Shown here: positions 44,142 to 56,110 of the stretch, piece after piece
How the letters are laid out: each line of letters opens with the position of its first letter
How positions within the stretch are numbered: the first letter of the stretch is position 1
Assembly (NCBI GenBank): GCA_025331445.1
Contig: JAIWNE010000049.1
Coordinates: forward strand, 1-64,000
From: Blakeslea trispora
Taxonomy: Eukaryota; Mucoromycota; Mucoromycetes; Mucorales; Choanephoraceae
Direction: 5' to 3'
DNA: 64,000 bases
Made by a program: the position numbers and the translations under genes
The notes under the pieces: model-generated
Database searches by the model: none
What the model saw: the letters and a program-made list of their open reading frames with translations, nothing else
What the model was told of the DNA's origin: nothing

Positions 44142-45115
44142 TTAACTTATTGTTTGCGATAACCAAGTATCAATGTCCGGCATCGATATTTGCTTTTCTT
44201 GACCGAGTTTCATTTGGTTGTGTTGTACATTCAGTTGACTTGTATTAATTTTGAGATTTACTTTTGGCTTTTCTCTGATGTTTGTTGTAGTATTTGAGTT
44301 TGATTGGGAAACATTAGGTGCAGCTTCTGCTTCTTGGCTGGTATGTCGAGTTTTTGAAGGGTAGACTAAAGAGGGTATAGCGTCCAAAATGACATCGGGA
44401 GGAGGGTCAATGTATTTTCTTGTGACTGTTGGAAGTGGTATGTAATTGCTTTCAATGAATTCTGGACGCTTGGTAAAAGGCGAACCGATGGGTGAATCTT
44501 GATCTCCTTCTCTATGTCTATTATGCAGCAAGTCAATAACTAGATTTTTATAAATCTTCATTCTCCTTTTTCTTTTTGTTAATACTACTTACAGCTAGTT
44601 TTTTTTTAAAAAAAAAACGCAGCAAAAATTAGCTAACTAATAATATAATATTTCAAACTCATTTCTTTAAAAAGAAAATTTACCTTAGTACAGTTATCAA
44701 CTTGTTTACTCTTCTTTTCAGTGGCTGATGATTGATTCATGGAAGAGGGTATAGTTTGGTATTCTCGGTTAACTGTGTAACGATTGGGATATGTATGGTA
44801 GTGATAAAAGCTGTCATCGCTATCATACTTTGCAGATAGAGCAACAAGCTGTGCTGATTTGTTGAGTTTTTGATGGAAATCATTACGATTTTCCACTGCC
44901 TTAATCTTTTGCTGATGTTTCTTCTTATATAACTCCATTCGAATGTCTTCGTTATCATCATTCTCTTCTTCACTATCATCTGAGTGTGCCAACTGCACTA
45001 TGTCTTTGTGGTGATTGGATTTCTTGGACTTTCTTCTGTATAACGACGTAAGCTTGCTTTCATTTGTTATGGGTTTCTTGGATGACCTCGGATAAAACCG
45101 TTTTACCAGGTCCAT
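44142..45115 (-). CDS. Low-complexity two-part protein of unknown function
   Basis: The first part, 45115-44684 (144 codons, MDLVKRFYPRSSKKP start), ends at a good donor (AAG|GTAAAT). It is Lys/Ser-rich with an acidic patch (HSDDSEEENDDNED). The second part, 44561-44142, starts MKIYKNLVIDLLHN. It is Pro/Ser/Asn-rich and ends in MPDIDTWLSQTIS. The parts probably belong to one gene, but no acceptor between 44600 and 44562 gives the correct phase, so the joint may involve a micro-exon, or the two may be separate. No domain recognised; largely disordered, possibly regulatory. The gap between them has T and A homopolymers. Confidence 0.45.
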
Positions 45116-46847
45116 TATTAGAAAAAATATTGAATAATAAAAAAAAGAGCAAAAAAAGAAAAAATATTATTTATTTTACTCTTTTGAGCTAAACCATTTC
45201 CCGAAATAGGTTGCTCAAAAAGATTCAAATTGCGCATTTGAAAAATTCAGGTCGTACAGTTGAGAACTACTCAGGTGTCGAGATGAATTCTAACAGAATT
45301 GTTTGAGATACTCGTATACAAGATAGAAAATACGATGGCCTACCATCCCTTCCCTTTCTGACTTTGATTCTCAAGATCAATCAAACATATTGCTCGATTG
45401 AGTTACGATTTGATAAATCGTAAGCTAAATCGAGACATTTAAGAGAATTTTACTTTGTGTCACCAAGTTCAATTTGCATTCACAATCTCATTCTGAACTG
45501 AATAAAACTTTCTCTTTAATCCTATTTAACTCATCTTGACTTACTGGTTCTAGAGTTTACATATACAGAAGAGCTAGAAGACTTCCATTTTGAGAGGAAA
45601 TTACTACGGGAGTTCCGCTCAATCGTGCCGCTTTTTGCGGTCTCAATAAAATAGTGTATGACTCCTCCCAAATATTTTGTTTTTGAGTTGTAGGTTTTAG
45701 GATTCCTTGCTTGCAAGTCATAAACCAGAGCTTCCAACTAGCAGTACTTTTGTTATCCTTGATGCAATTTCTTGTATCTCACTGCTATTCAATTATTTAT
45801 GAAAGAGAGAATAGCTTCAACGTAATAGGTGTAGATTCAAGTTACTTTTAGCCGTTTGTTTACGATTCCTTTCGTTATGGTTGACTAAATCCTAAGCACA
45901 GCCAACAGTATGAGCTGTATAGACAGACCAACTATTGAGACAAACCCATCTGAATATGAATACTATATGGCTGTTTGTATGTCATGATTAACTTGCATGT
46001 CTTTTTTAATACAGAAGCATTAATACATCATCTTATTTTATGGGAGTTTAGTTTCTTTGTATTGTCAAACAAAGAAACAAAGTGTAAATTATATCAAACA
46101 AGGCTTAGGCTAGTCTATACACAAAAAGACAAATAGTCAATCAATATATCAGCCAACGAGGACAATTAATCAGTAATGTGTTCAATTTGCTTTACAAGAT
46201 GAAGATTGTTTTTCCTTTTCTATTGCTATTATAATAGATACAAAGGTAACAAGGCTATTCAGTAAACAATGAGCTATATGTTTATGATTGCTTAGATCAG
46301 TATATCAAACGCCTCTTGTTACCTGTACGATATGCAAAAGAGATACTATCTAAAAAAAAAAGGCATGTATTTCGTCATGATTGTTTTCACCTATCTGTAC
46401 TAATCAAAGTGAATAGGCCTTTTTAAAGTGATTTTTTTTTTTAAAAGACAGGGTAAACCATCCATTCAAGAGGTAAAAAAAATATCTGAAAATCAGATAA
46501 TTAAAGCAATGTTTACACTTCAGGCTTTTCAAAATTGGGAGTAAGCTGGTAAAACTGTGAAAAACGGCACGCCCATAGTAAAGTCCTTTTGAGAAAGTAC
46601 TTGCGCACCATAATACATACCCTACTGGGCCTCGTGTCATGGTGCCGACGTAAGTCATACGTTATTCCTTCGAATCATGAACGTACTTTCTTTTTTGACA
46701 GTGTGATGCCAAGTGTCAATTACTTTGCTGACAATAGTAGCAAGTTACATTTTGAGTGATAAGAATTGTTATGCAGCATGCTGAATATACATATAAACAT
46801 ATGTATGCACATAAAAGAATACTATTGGTTTTTTTTCCTAATAGGGG
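45116..46847. other. Gene-poor stretch
   Basis: AT-rich and unique. A 68-codon minus-strand frame at 45531-45737 (YNSKTKYLGGVIHYFIETA) might be a remnant of a coding gene, but it is isolated. Nothing else supported. Confidence 0.45.
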
Positions 46848-47498
46848 TGAGAAGATGATTACTAGTCTGCAAGCTGTATCTTTATCTGTTGCTCTTTCAA
46901 GCAGTCCAAACTTAGACTTTGCTGATGCAATTGGGTATTCGATGACAACTGGTGTTCTGGACGAAGAAAGAATTATGATCAAGTGTTCTTCTGATGGCTC
47001 CGAAGAGAACCTTCAGCACACATATGACAATAGCTTGAAATTGATCAAATCGCTCACTACAATGCTTGTACTAAAGGCTTATAGATGCCCGTATACAAGC
47101 TTTAAGGCATTCCTTAACTTCAAAACAATTGGCATCCAGTGTGTCAAGCGAACCTTGACTCTCTTTGTGTTGTATATGAATGAAGAATTAAAGCTTTTGG
47201 TTGAAGAAAAAAGTTGTGCAACCATCCCTATCTGCTTTGATGAAGTGTTTGAGTTGATGCAAATATTCAAACTAGTAGCCTATCTTCAAATTTGTCGATA
47301 TTTTTTTTTTCGTTGAACGAAAACAAAGCTGACTTACTCAATCTTTAGGAACTAGTAATTGAGCAAGAGCAGGTTGACAAAATGCTGCGATCTGAGCATG
47401 CAGTGGTCACTGATATTGGTAGTCAAGAAATTGTGTCAGAGGCATTTGAAGATTCTGAGCTGGTCTCCCAGGTTAGCTTCGATGGCATTGCGCCTTAA
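46848..47498 (+). pseudogene. Mucorales lineage-specific family gene fragment
   Basis: The exon from about 46848 (acceptor CCTAATAG) to 47274, then 47349-47498 across a GT-AG intron, gives SLQAVSLSVALSSSPNLDF, DEERIMIKCSSDGSEENLQH, then TIGIQCVKRTLTLFVLYMN and SCATIPICFDEVFELMQIF, ending QVSFDGIAP. The pattern (a Cys/Ser 'ECSS'-like motif, an EEN...DS helix, 'GxQCVK' and 'ATIP' blocks) recalls a hypothetical-protein family I associate with Mucorales. The N-terminal part of that family is missing here, with only short unrelated sequence upstream, so this is likely a truncated copy or the 3' exons of a decayed gene. Function unknown. Confidence 0.45.
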
Positions 47499-48260
47499 TT
47501 TGTTGAGGAAGAGTGATGCCCTCCTTCTTGTACTTGTGTATTTTTACTTTTCTAATTTGTATAAAGCTATGTCTATGTTCTCTCTTTTTTTTCTGTACAA
47601 ATCGAAGCTTTCATGAGTGTCAAAATGAAAATGAAATAATAGGAAAAAAAAGGTAGAACTGACTATTGCATGAATTAATGGTAAAGTTTTGTAAAGACGT
47701 GTTAAACTGAACAATACAGTTAGGGATTGAAGATCATAGATTGGTCAAGAGCCTTGAAACAAGTAAAGAACCTTCTTTATTATAGGGTATTTGAATATAA
47801 GAGATAGGATGGCCCACCCTTTTCTGACCTCGCTTCTCTAGTTCCATTAGACATATTACTAGGTTAAGGCACATGTTGTTTTTTCGCTTAAGTTTTCTTT
47901 ATTTTATTGGGGAACAGGTAATACCACTCTTGAAGACAACTTTGAAAATCAAATTCACAACAATACCTGAAATGGGAAATTGGTAATGAGATAAATTGAG
48001 CGAGATTTACAATAAACCACATAAATTTGAAGGTCTTTTCTCTCTCACAAAAATTGTAGGATAAGAAAAAACTGAGGCCAAAATAAGCTATAAGAAAACA
48101 ATGCCTTTAGTTATTTCGAAGGCGTCAAGAAGGACAATAATTGTCTTCTTTTTCACAAAGATACAAGATGAGCAGTTTATGGTATTACTTAAATCATGCC
48201 ACGAGTATTTTGATAGCACAAACTGGATTAGCCAAGAAACTTTTTTGGCGTTGGAACGAC
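47499..48260. other. Intergenic, no gene seen
   Basis: A 63-codon open frame at 48101-48292 (MPLVISKASRRTIIVFF) has no family resemblance and runs into the repeat remnant at 48261. It is not called. Confidence 0.5.
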
Positions 48261-48313
48261 TGTATTATTTTTTATCTATAAAAGGAAAATAAAGCGAGGC
48301 TCTTGGAGCTTAT
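48261..48313. repeat. Remnant of a DIRS terminal repeat
   Basis: The stretch ATAAAAGGAAAATAAAGCGA followed by GGCTCTTGGAGC closely follows the right DIRS terminus at 11090-11120 (AAGGAAAATAAAGCGTGGCTC then AGAGAGC). The preceding TATTATTTTTTATCTAT parallels TATTATTGTTTATAT. No RT or recombinase sequence is adjacent, so it looks like a solo end left by an older, diverged element. Confidence 0.4.
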
Positions 48314-49010
48314 TACCAAAATACCACCAAGAAGCCGCCCATAGATGCCTTGTGTATAAATCTATAATCTCATTAAAATGTGGTTACCTACTTGAGTCTG
48401 CATTCATAAGCGGCAAAATCACTAAACCGGGGAAAGCCAGTACAGTATTTATACATGCATGGAGAGTTATTGATGATTTCAGCTTGCATAATTCAAGCAA
48501 GTGATATTTTCTAATCTCAACCTTGGTAACACAATCCTTCCCCCTCACTCACTACTTGGCGGTATTTCAAACCAACTCACCAATGACGCATACAACACCA
48601 ATAGCAAGCATGATTTTATGCCTCTACACAATCATAGGATGGAGCTTGAGCTTTGGGGGATTCGAATCGCTTTGTCTGCTAGTTAATAAATGAGTGATTG
48701 TGTGCTTAAGAGGTGTTTGGGCGAAACCAGTTTGTTGCCTGGATCCTTTTTATCTTTCGAGATAAAGGCGAGAATGATTAGATAATTCACCAAATACCTT
48801 ATCGAGGACAGTAAAAAAAAAATACACCAGGTATTTTTTCAGTAACATAATCAAAATAAACCAATCAGAATTGTATCCATTTTCTCATTACAAATAAAAA
48901 TACAGGAGAAGATATCACACTGATGACAACACATCTTTGAATACTTCTCCTTTCTTTCTTTCATTACTCGCTTTTTTTTTGAATTTTCGCTATAGCCTAT
49001 CTTTCCTTCA
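48314..49010. other. Intergenic, promoter side of the guanine deaminase gene
   Basis: No coding or RNA gene recognised. T-rich runs lie just upstream of the ATG at 49011. Confidence 0.5.
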
Positions 49011-50464
49011 ATGACACACTATACAGCATATTATGGTACACTTGTGCACTCTGTCTCTATAACCCAGTTAGATATAATTTCTCACGGTGTCTTGGTGGTG
49101 GATAACACAAGTGGTGTCATTGCTCATGTCGCTCAAGATGTACACGATGTCAAAGCTTACCTGATAGCTCATGCCTTTCAAGATGTCAAGGTAGGTAAAA
49201 AAAAAACAAGAATCACTTTTTTCTTTATCACCTCTCTCTAAACCGCCACAGATTCAAGAACTAGGTGCTGAACAATTTCTTATGCCTGGCTTTGTGGATA
49301 CACATGCAGTAAGCAGAACCAATATCTTTCTATACGCTCCAAATTAACCATCTTTATAAGCATGCACCTCAATATATATTTACAGGATCAGGCATGGATC
49401 TTCCTTTACTCAAATGGCTGGATACTTATACTTTTCCTACTGAGTCTACCTTTAAAGACTCCGAGTATGCTCACAAGACATATACCAAAGTCATTCAACG
49501 ATTCCTAGCCAGTGGCACTACAACCTGTAGCTGGTTTGCCACCATTCACCTGGAAGCCTGCCAAAGATTAGTGGACGTGATTGCCCAACTCGGTCAACGT
49601 GCCTATGTAGGCAAGGTCAATATGGATCAACAGGCGCCTGATTACTATATCGAGACAACCCTAGACAGCCTGAGAGATACCCGCTTGTTTATCGAGTACG
49701 TCCAACAACAGAACAATCCATTGATCACACCTGTCCTGACCCCTCGTTTTGCCATTACTTGTTCATCTGAACTGATGCATGGTCTAACTCAGCTGGCCAA
49801 TGATTTCAATCTGCCCATCCAGAGTCATTTATGCGAAAATCCAGATGAAATCAAGTTTGCCTGTGGTTTATTTAAAGACAGCAAGAGTTATACCAGTGTC
49901 TATGATGACCATGGTTTGTTAAATGAGCGTAGTTATATGGCTCATTGTGTGCATATGACGGAAGAAGAAGTGGATTTGCTGGCTGCTCGTCAGGCTGGTG
50001 TCTCACACTGTGCCAACTCCAACTTTTCTCTTCATAGTGGTGTGTGTGATGTGCGTCGTTTGTTAGATAGAGGGATCAAGGTGGGTTTGGGTACAGATGT
50101 GGCTGGCGGATTCTCGCCTTCAATGCTAGATGCTGTGCGATCTAGTTTCTTTGCTTCCAAGACCATCAAGATACAACAACGGGATTACCACCAGAATCCC
50201 GATTATCAGCCTCTTCATCCTTCTGAATTACTCTATTTAGCTACTATGGGTGGTGCAGAAGTGCTAGGTCTCCAGGATCATATTGGTAATTTTAAGGTCG
50301 GAAAAGCCTTTGATGCTCTCTGGGTCGATCTGAATCGTGGGCCTATTGATCTGATGGGTGGAGAAAGTGCACTCCAGAAAATTGAAAAATTCTTATTTAA
50401 TGGAAATCACGAAAACTTGAAGCATGTCTATGTTCAAGGTAGACGCGTTTCAGGTTATCAATAA
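49011..50464 (+). CDS. GUD1: Guanine deaminase (446 aa)
   Basis: Converts guanine to xanthine and ammonia in purine salvage/catabolism; cytosolic zinc amidohydrolase. Exons 49011-49190, 49252-49308 and 49361-50464, all phase 0. The metal-binding HxH is split across the second intron (PGFVDTHA|HAPQY, His78 and His80). Further metal or catalytic residues are His235 and Glu238 in QSHLCENPDE, His274 in MAHCVHM, and Asp325 in GLGTDVAGG. SHCANSNFSLHSG and YLATMGGAEVLGL are typical of this enzyme among amidohydrolases. Length equals that of the human and yeast enzymes (about 450-490). The released ammonia could feed the GSIII encoded 9 kb away, though the genes show no shared control. Confidence 0.94.
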
Positions 50465-50511
50465 ATTTGATTGGATGATTCTTTTTTTTTCTTTCTTTCT
50501 TTGACTTTTAT

Positions 50512-52048
50512 ATGCCTTCATTCTTACTTGATCAAGAAAGACAGACACCAAGTTTGATTCAACTTGAAACTCACAGCGATTCAGTGTCTCAAGAGCTTAA
50601 AGAGTCTGTTGAGACTGCTGTTGGCGATCTTCCCTTAGGCAAAGCACTTCACTTACTTCTTCATGTGCACAATCACGTATTCGATAAAGCCATCGAAACT
50701 ATTCGTTCTTCGGCCACTCATCTGCTGATGGCTAGAATAGACTGTAAGACAGAATAATCTCGAGCCAAGATTAGAGCCTTAACTTATTTGTGTGTTTCTT
50801 TATGTGTATGTGTGCTTGTTAGCACCTACTGTTCGAGCCATTCTGTCGATTCAGCACTATCTATTACATAATGGTATCCGTGCAACATTTCATCATGTAT
50901 ATGGACCCCTGAAGGAAAAGATATTAAAAAAGGGCCATCCACATTATGAATCCGCTATGCGTATCTTGAGTTACCTGGCATTGTATTCAACAGAGACAGC
51001 TGAGGATATACAAGCTTGTCTGAAAGCTGAGCTAGAGCATACGCTTGATAAGCGATCTCAATTGGCCTGTGTGCTGGTCATGCAGTTCTTTTCCGCTCAT
51101 GGCTTTTATCAGCCAAAGACGAGGCAATATGTGTCTTTTGCTTTGTCGGTTGTGCCACTCTTGTTGGCTATGGTGAACAAGCAGACTAAACCAACCCTGT
51201 TGACTTGTTCTGCAGTGGAAGTAGCTATTCAGTTTCTCATGTACATCATCGAACCCAGTGTTGAAGATAATCTATTGACAGCCAAGATCGAAATCATTAA
51301 AGAAGAAACGCCCGAGTTAAGCTTCAATCATTCTGTCTGTCAAGCATTGGATAGTGTACTTGATATACTTGCTAAAGTAAGATTTTGTTATACGTATATC
51401 ATACATGAGTGGATGCTGACTTTTTCTTTTCTTTCTATTTAGTGGCAAAACTCAACTGGAGAAACTGAATTAGCAGCCTATCAAGAACTACACTGTCTAC
51501 TTGCATCTGACAAGACCCAGTTCGATACTTGGTTATTCATCTTGACCTATTTGACACCCAAGGCAGTCATGTCAGAACGACCTATTTCAATCAAAAGGCA
51601 AAAGAAGATCCTAAGCCAATCCAATTCACCTGCAAACAAATTGATTGTGTTGACTCTCCTTCAAAAGTCTGAATGGCATTCATTATGTGCATCCAAGCTA
51701 CTTTCCACTGAGCAGCAGGAGATGAAAGAGCTGATACAGTCAGAGTATAAGCAAGCCATGTCTGATCCATCCATTTACATCTTGTTGCCAGTACTCATCT
51801 CTACCTGGTCTGATCTGTTCCCATATGCATTCGTACAGGATGCACGACTGATGCAAGCCATTGTGGACAACACTCACAAGGCTTCTCATATTCCCTTAGT
51901 TATACCCATGATTCTAAAGGCACCAGAATCTGTCATTTGTCATGCATTGATGAGCATCTTACAGCCTCATGCAGATTCAAAGAGTGAATTTTCATATCAA
52001 CTGCTGACAGCATTAGTAGAGCATCATGCTGATCAAGTCATGTAAGTG

Positions 52049-52092
<44 letters not shown>

Positions 52093-52122
52093 ATTTTTTT
52101 TTACACGGAAATTAAGCCTTTC

Positions 52123-52156
<34 letters not shown>

Positions 52157-53253
52157 TAGGCCTCTATTGGAACCCAATTTATTGTCTGTGGTGAAGACAA
52201 ACACTAAGGCTTGTGAACTATTGATCCATTGCATGTCATTCATACGCTTACCACCACTGATACACAAATTGATGGTCATGGCTGCGGAATCAAAGGAGAA
52301 TGAAAAGGAGAGAATGACATATATAGCACTCATTTCAAAAGCACTGTTACATGACAGTTGGCGACATGATAGTATATTGTATTACATTGAATTGCTTAGG
52401 TAAGCCCCTATGTCTCTTTCTATTGGCTACTCACAATGTATTGATAGACTTATTCAAGCAAGACAAAAGATAGTAGAATCAACCTACCCAATGTCTCAGT
52501 CACCCAAGGATATTCACTCTGCTCAGCAGGCCATACAATCATCAGATCAGCGCGAAATCACTCAATTGATCAAATCAGTCTTGATTATGCCTATTCAACT
52601 TTGGTCTAGTCGAATCGATCCAGTCTCATTCAGGCTATGTCTTAAACAGTTAGTGCATTACTCTTACGGTATACCCACAGACACAATTTGTATTGAAGCT
52701 TGGATCAATCTACGGTTTGCATTGATGCAGCAACATCAGCTTGTTTGGACTGTAATTGAAGAATGTGTTGGCATTATGAAGCATCAGCCCATGTAAAGTG
52801 TGTAAATATCTTCTTTCTCTTCAAGAATATTCTTATTGATTGTGATGCTTAGTTTGACAGATGAACTGATCAAGGATAATTCAGACCAAGCAAAGGACTT
52901 GAAGAAAAGAATCATATTCTTAAGATTGAATCCTCTGCTTATTCTACAGGTAACATTTCTCTTTTCTTATCTAAAGACAGACTCACTCAACATGACCATA
53001 GATCATTCCTCAACAAGCCTATCAAGAAGTAGACTTACCCAAGAGTTATGTAGACATGAAACCTTTGCTCAGATCAAGGACAAGCCAAATCAAAATGACT
53101 ACAACTGCAGCTACTGCCAAAAGTCAACTAGCCATTGAATTAGCAGATGAATTGTTATACCGATCATGTGAGCCAGCTCAGCTTCATACAGATCTGCATA
53201 ACCCAATAGAATTTGCTACTGCTGTATTTGATTTAATCTTTTCCAAACAGTAA
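50512..53253 (+). CDS. Large helical-repeat protein of unknown function (772 aa)
   Basis: Seven exons: 50512-50743, 50823-51376, 51443-52041, 52160-52399, 52448-52792, 52853-52949 and 53002-53253, joined at GT-AG sites without stops. The protein is almost entirely amphipathic helices, Leu/Ile-rich with scattered His and Cys, in about 40-residue units that suggest HEAT/ARM-type repeats (GKALHLLLHVHNHVFDKA, ELEHTLDKRSQLACVLVM, LLAMVNKQTKPTLLT, PLVIPMILKAPESVICHAL). There is no signal peptide, membrane segment or catalytic motif. It starts only 47 bp after the guanine deaminase stop, same strand, so the upstream 3' UTR must overlap its promoter. General resemblance to focadhesin-type HEAT proteins is too weak to name it. 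Confidence 0.75.
52052..52156. repeat. Intronic microsatellites (GT)n and (TTA)n
   Basis: (GT) for about 37 bp at 52052-52088 and (TTA) for about 32 bp at 52125-52156, both in the third intron (52042-52159) of the helical-repeat gene. The second one forms the pre-acceptor tract, directly before TTTAG. Confidence 0.95.
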
Positions 53254-53396
53254 CCTTTTTTCGAATAAATCGATATACACAGATGATGCATATGTTTTTT
53301 TTCTTAGTTTATATCCCAAACATGACAACTCTCCCTCTCTCTCTCTTTCCTTGATTCATTAGAAAAGGAAAACTTATTTATTTTAACATGGAACAT

Positions 53397-54223
53397 TTAC
53401 AAGGTAATTTCGCCTTCAACGGCTCTGGGCTCTAATCCTAATTTTTCCAAACAAGAAAAGTATCTATCGGTGTTCTTGGACTTGAGGTACTTAAGAATCT
53501 TTGCACGTTGATGAACCATATTGCGCAATTGCTTGTAGTTGTGTCTGTCTTTATGGTGTTGGTTCAAGTGAGAGTTCAGGTTATGTATACGAACAGTCAA
53601 GATAGCAGCCTGCACTTCGGGGCTACCGGTATCTCCTTCCTTCTGCTTAAACCAATCGATAGCTTGATGAATATTGAAGATTTGTACTGCCTTTGCGTTG
53701 GCATTCTGTAAACTCAAGAGCTTTTGTAATGTCTCTACTCGGGTCTTTTCTTGTTTCAAAGCTTCGTCCATGCCGTCAATAGCAGCCATATGGCTTGATT
53801 CAACTAGGTTTTTGGGTGTCTCTTCAAACAAGAATTTCTGATCGGCCTCTGTCATGAAATGTTGATAGCCTGTGGAATTTTGTTGGTAAGCACTGGCAGG
53901 TGTATGTAAAGTGTTGAAAAAAGGAGCTGGCTTGGATACGATGAAGGAGGGCTTTGTGCGTTCAAATTCGGCAAGTTTGGCAGCACGCTTTGCCAAGTTC
54001 TCTTTCTTTACTTGCTTGGGGTGCTTCTTGGCTAATGCAATAGCAGAGCCGTGAAAGGGTTGCTTTGATACAACAGCAAAAGCTAAAAGAAAAAAGGGAA
54101 GCTTGTCAGTTATGGTCGAGAAAAAAAGACGGAATGACACGCTGTATTTTTATGACTTGTTCCGCACGTCTATTCTATATTACCAATGCGCTTTGTGTTG
54201 GCCACACTTAAACGACCCAACAT
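53397..54223 (-). CDS. MRPS28-type: Mitochondrial ribosomal protein uS15m (241 aa)
   Basis: Small-subunit mitoribosome protein. Exons 54223-54184 (MLGRLSVANTKRI) and 54082-53397 (splitting one Ala codon) give 241 residues. The first 90 residues are basic and Ala/Lys/Pro-rich, a mitochondrial presequence plus extension. The S15 core is at about residues 150-241: FKQKEGDTGSPEVQAAILTV, RIHNLNSHLNQHHKDRHN, KQLRNMVHQRAKILKYLKSK, and the end GLEPRAVEGEITL. GDTGSPEVQ is the family signature. In yeast the equivalent is Mrps28. Head-to-head with the PPX1-like gene; about 430 bp separate the start codons. Confidence 0.93.
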
Positions 54224-54511
54224 AGTATACAAGTGTAATATATAAAAAATGAAAAGCCAAAAAATCTTTGTTTGACCCTGTCCAAATCCAACATGGACAG
54301 TGACTGTCACTTCCAAAAATGGTAGCCTTCATTTTCTCTTTTATGAAGCAAATAGACCAACCACTGTTGGATACCAAGTGAGACATGAGAAAAGAAGTTT
54401 TATAGTCATCAAATGGCTTTTAACTGAATACAAAATTAAGCTGGCGAATAGGACGATGACAGAGTTGGGATATCAGCATATGAGCTACCTTTTTTCGAAT
54501 AAGCTTCAAAA

Positions 54512-54555
54512 CTGTCAAAATCAAGCTCATCATCTCCGGAGATTGATTTTGACAG
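54512..54555. repeat. Perfect 13-bp stem hairpin
   Basis: CTGTCAAAATCAA at 54512-54524 and its exact reverse complement at 54543-54555, with an 18-base loop ending in CTCCGGAG, itself palindromic. It sits in the divergent promoter region between uS15m and the exopolyphosphatase gene, so it may be a regulatory cruciform or binding site. The rest of 54224-54656 holds no gene. Confidence 0.85.
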
Positions 54556-54656
54556 TAGCATAACAAACACACTCTTTTTTTTTTTTCTTTAAAGCGAGAG
54601 AAAGTGAGGGGAAACTTATTTTGTCACATTTTTTATCTCGTTTTATTGACAGCATC

Positions 54657-55837
54657 ATGTTGGCTTTGAACGACTTTTTGAAAGCTGTTCACCAGAAAAA
54701 GAACCATAGCGACATTCAAAAGGTGATTGTGACAGGCAATGACTCTGCAGGTATTTTCCTTTCAAATTATATTCTATACAAACACCTTATTCATTTAAAA
54801 TAATAATAAAAAAAGACCTCGACTCTATTATTTCTTCACTTCTCTTTGCTTTCTTGAGTCACCAAGACGACAATGAAACGCTCTATATCCCACTTGTGAA
54901 GGTACCTCGAGCCGATTTAGCACTTCGACCCGAACTCAAATATGTGTTTGAACAAGCATCGATAGACGAACAATGTCTTGTTTGCTTGGACGATGTGGAT
55001 TTAGATAGGCTGGCTCAGGAAACCACCAAGATTGTCTTGATAGATCATAACCACCTGACAATTCCCTTCAATACACCCCTGTGGCATGACCGTGTCGTTG
55101 GCGTACTGGATCATCACGTAGATGAAAAGATGTATCTAGATGCACCTTTACGCGTCATTGAGATGGTTGGATCGTGTGTGACATTGGTTTTGAAACAGTT
55201 TCCTCAAGACCATTGGATCCATCATCCATCGCTCATCCAACTTGCTTTGGCCCCTCTCTTGATCGATACAGTTCAATTGAAATGGGAATTGGGTAGAACA
55301 ACGCAAGCGGATATTGATCTATTTGAACTGATCCAATGTAATGTCAACACACTAGATTTTGAAAAATATTTCAAGGCCATTGAACGTGTAAAGGCTCAGG
55401 TCGATACCATGTCCAGCTACGATATATTGCGCCGAGACTACAAGGAATTTGAAGTGAAGGGGCACCGTATTGGTACAAGTGCTGTCACATGGTACTTTGA
55501 AGCCTGGGCCGATCGTGAAGGCTCATCGAAAGCCATTGAAAAAGCTGCTATCCAGTTTGCAGAGGAACGTGGATTAGCTATGGAAGTGATTTTTACTGCT
55601 TTTGATCACGATAAGGAAGGAGCAGGAGACTATAGAAGACAGTTGGCTGTGATGTGTCTGAATACCAAGATGGAAGCAGTGAAAGAGGCATTGGAACAGA
55701 CAGAGACTGTTCAGTTGACATGTGTCGATCATTTGAAGACAGAGAGATTGACATTCTATCAGCAAGGAAACGTCAAGATGTCACGTAAGCAAGTTTGGCC
55801 ACTTGTAAGAGAGTTGATTGAATCTAAATTGCAATAA
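54657..55837 (+). CDS. PPX1: Exopolyphosphatase, DHH/DHHA2 type (371 aa)
   Basis: Releases terminal phosphate from inorganic polyphosphate; cytosolic in yeast. Exons 54657-54750 and 54816-55837. The DHH-family metal motifs are intact: TGNDSADLDS (Asp29/32/34), VLIDHNHL (Asp108-Asn110), GVLDHHVDE (Asp130-His132) and APLLIDTVQLKW (Asp182). The DHHA2 domain follows (GTSAVTWYFEAW, VIFTAFDHDKEGAGDYRRQLAVM) and ends RKQVWPLVRELIESKLQ. Length matches yeast Ppx1 (397). Family I pyrophosphatases are excluded by fold. A prune-like cAMP phosphodiesterase role is possible, as the families are related. Confidence 0.92.
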
Positions 55838-56110
55838 AGAGAGTTGGAGGGGAATTGAACCTTCTTTTATATGTATATATATATGAAGAAAGCGTCATTC
55901 ACGAGCTAATGAAAGGGGGAGTTATAATCATTTTGCACCATATGAACCAAGTATTTTATTAAGAGTCAAATTGAATACGCTGCAATTGCTGTTTGCAATT
56001 TGTATATATTGAAAATTTCTGTTGAAAGAGAAAGAAAAAAGTTTAGATGGCAATATCGGATACAAAATAGTCCAAATGAACATTTATGAAGAAAAAAACG
56101 AGCCAAATTT

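Noticed and set aside
44562..44683. A 2-base micro-exon joining the two halves of the 44.1-45.1 kb gene
   Set aside because: It would fix the phase, but requires an intron of about 25 bases, shorter than any other in the window.
48640..48690. GGATTCGAATCGC as a possible tRNA T-arm
   Set aside because: No acceptor stem or D-arm at the right distance; T-loop stem mismatched.
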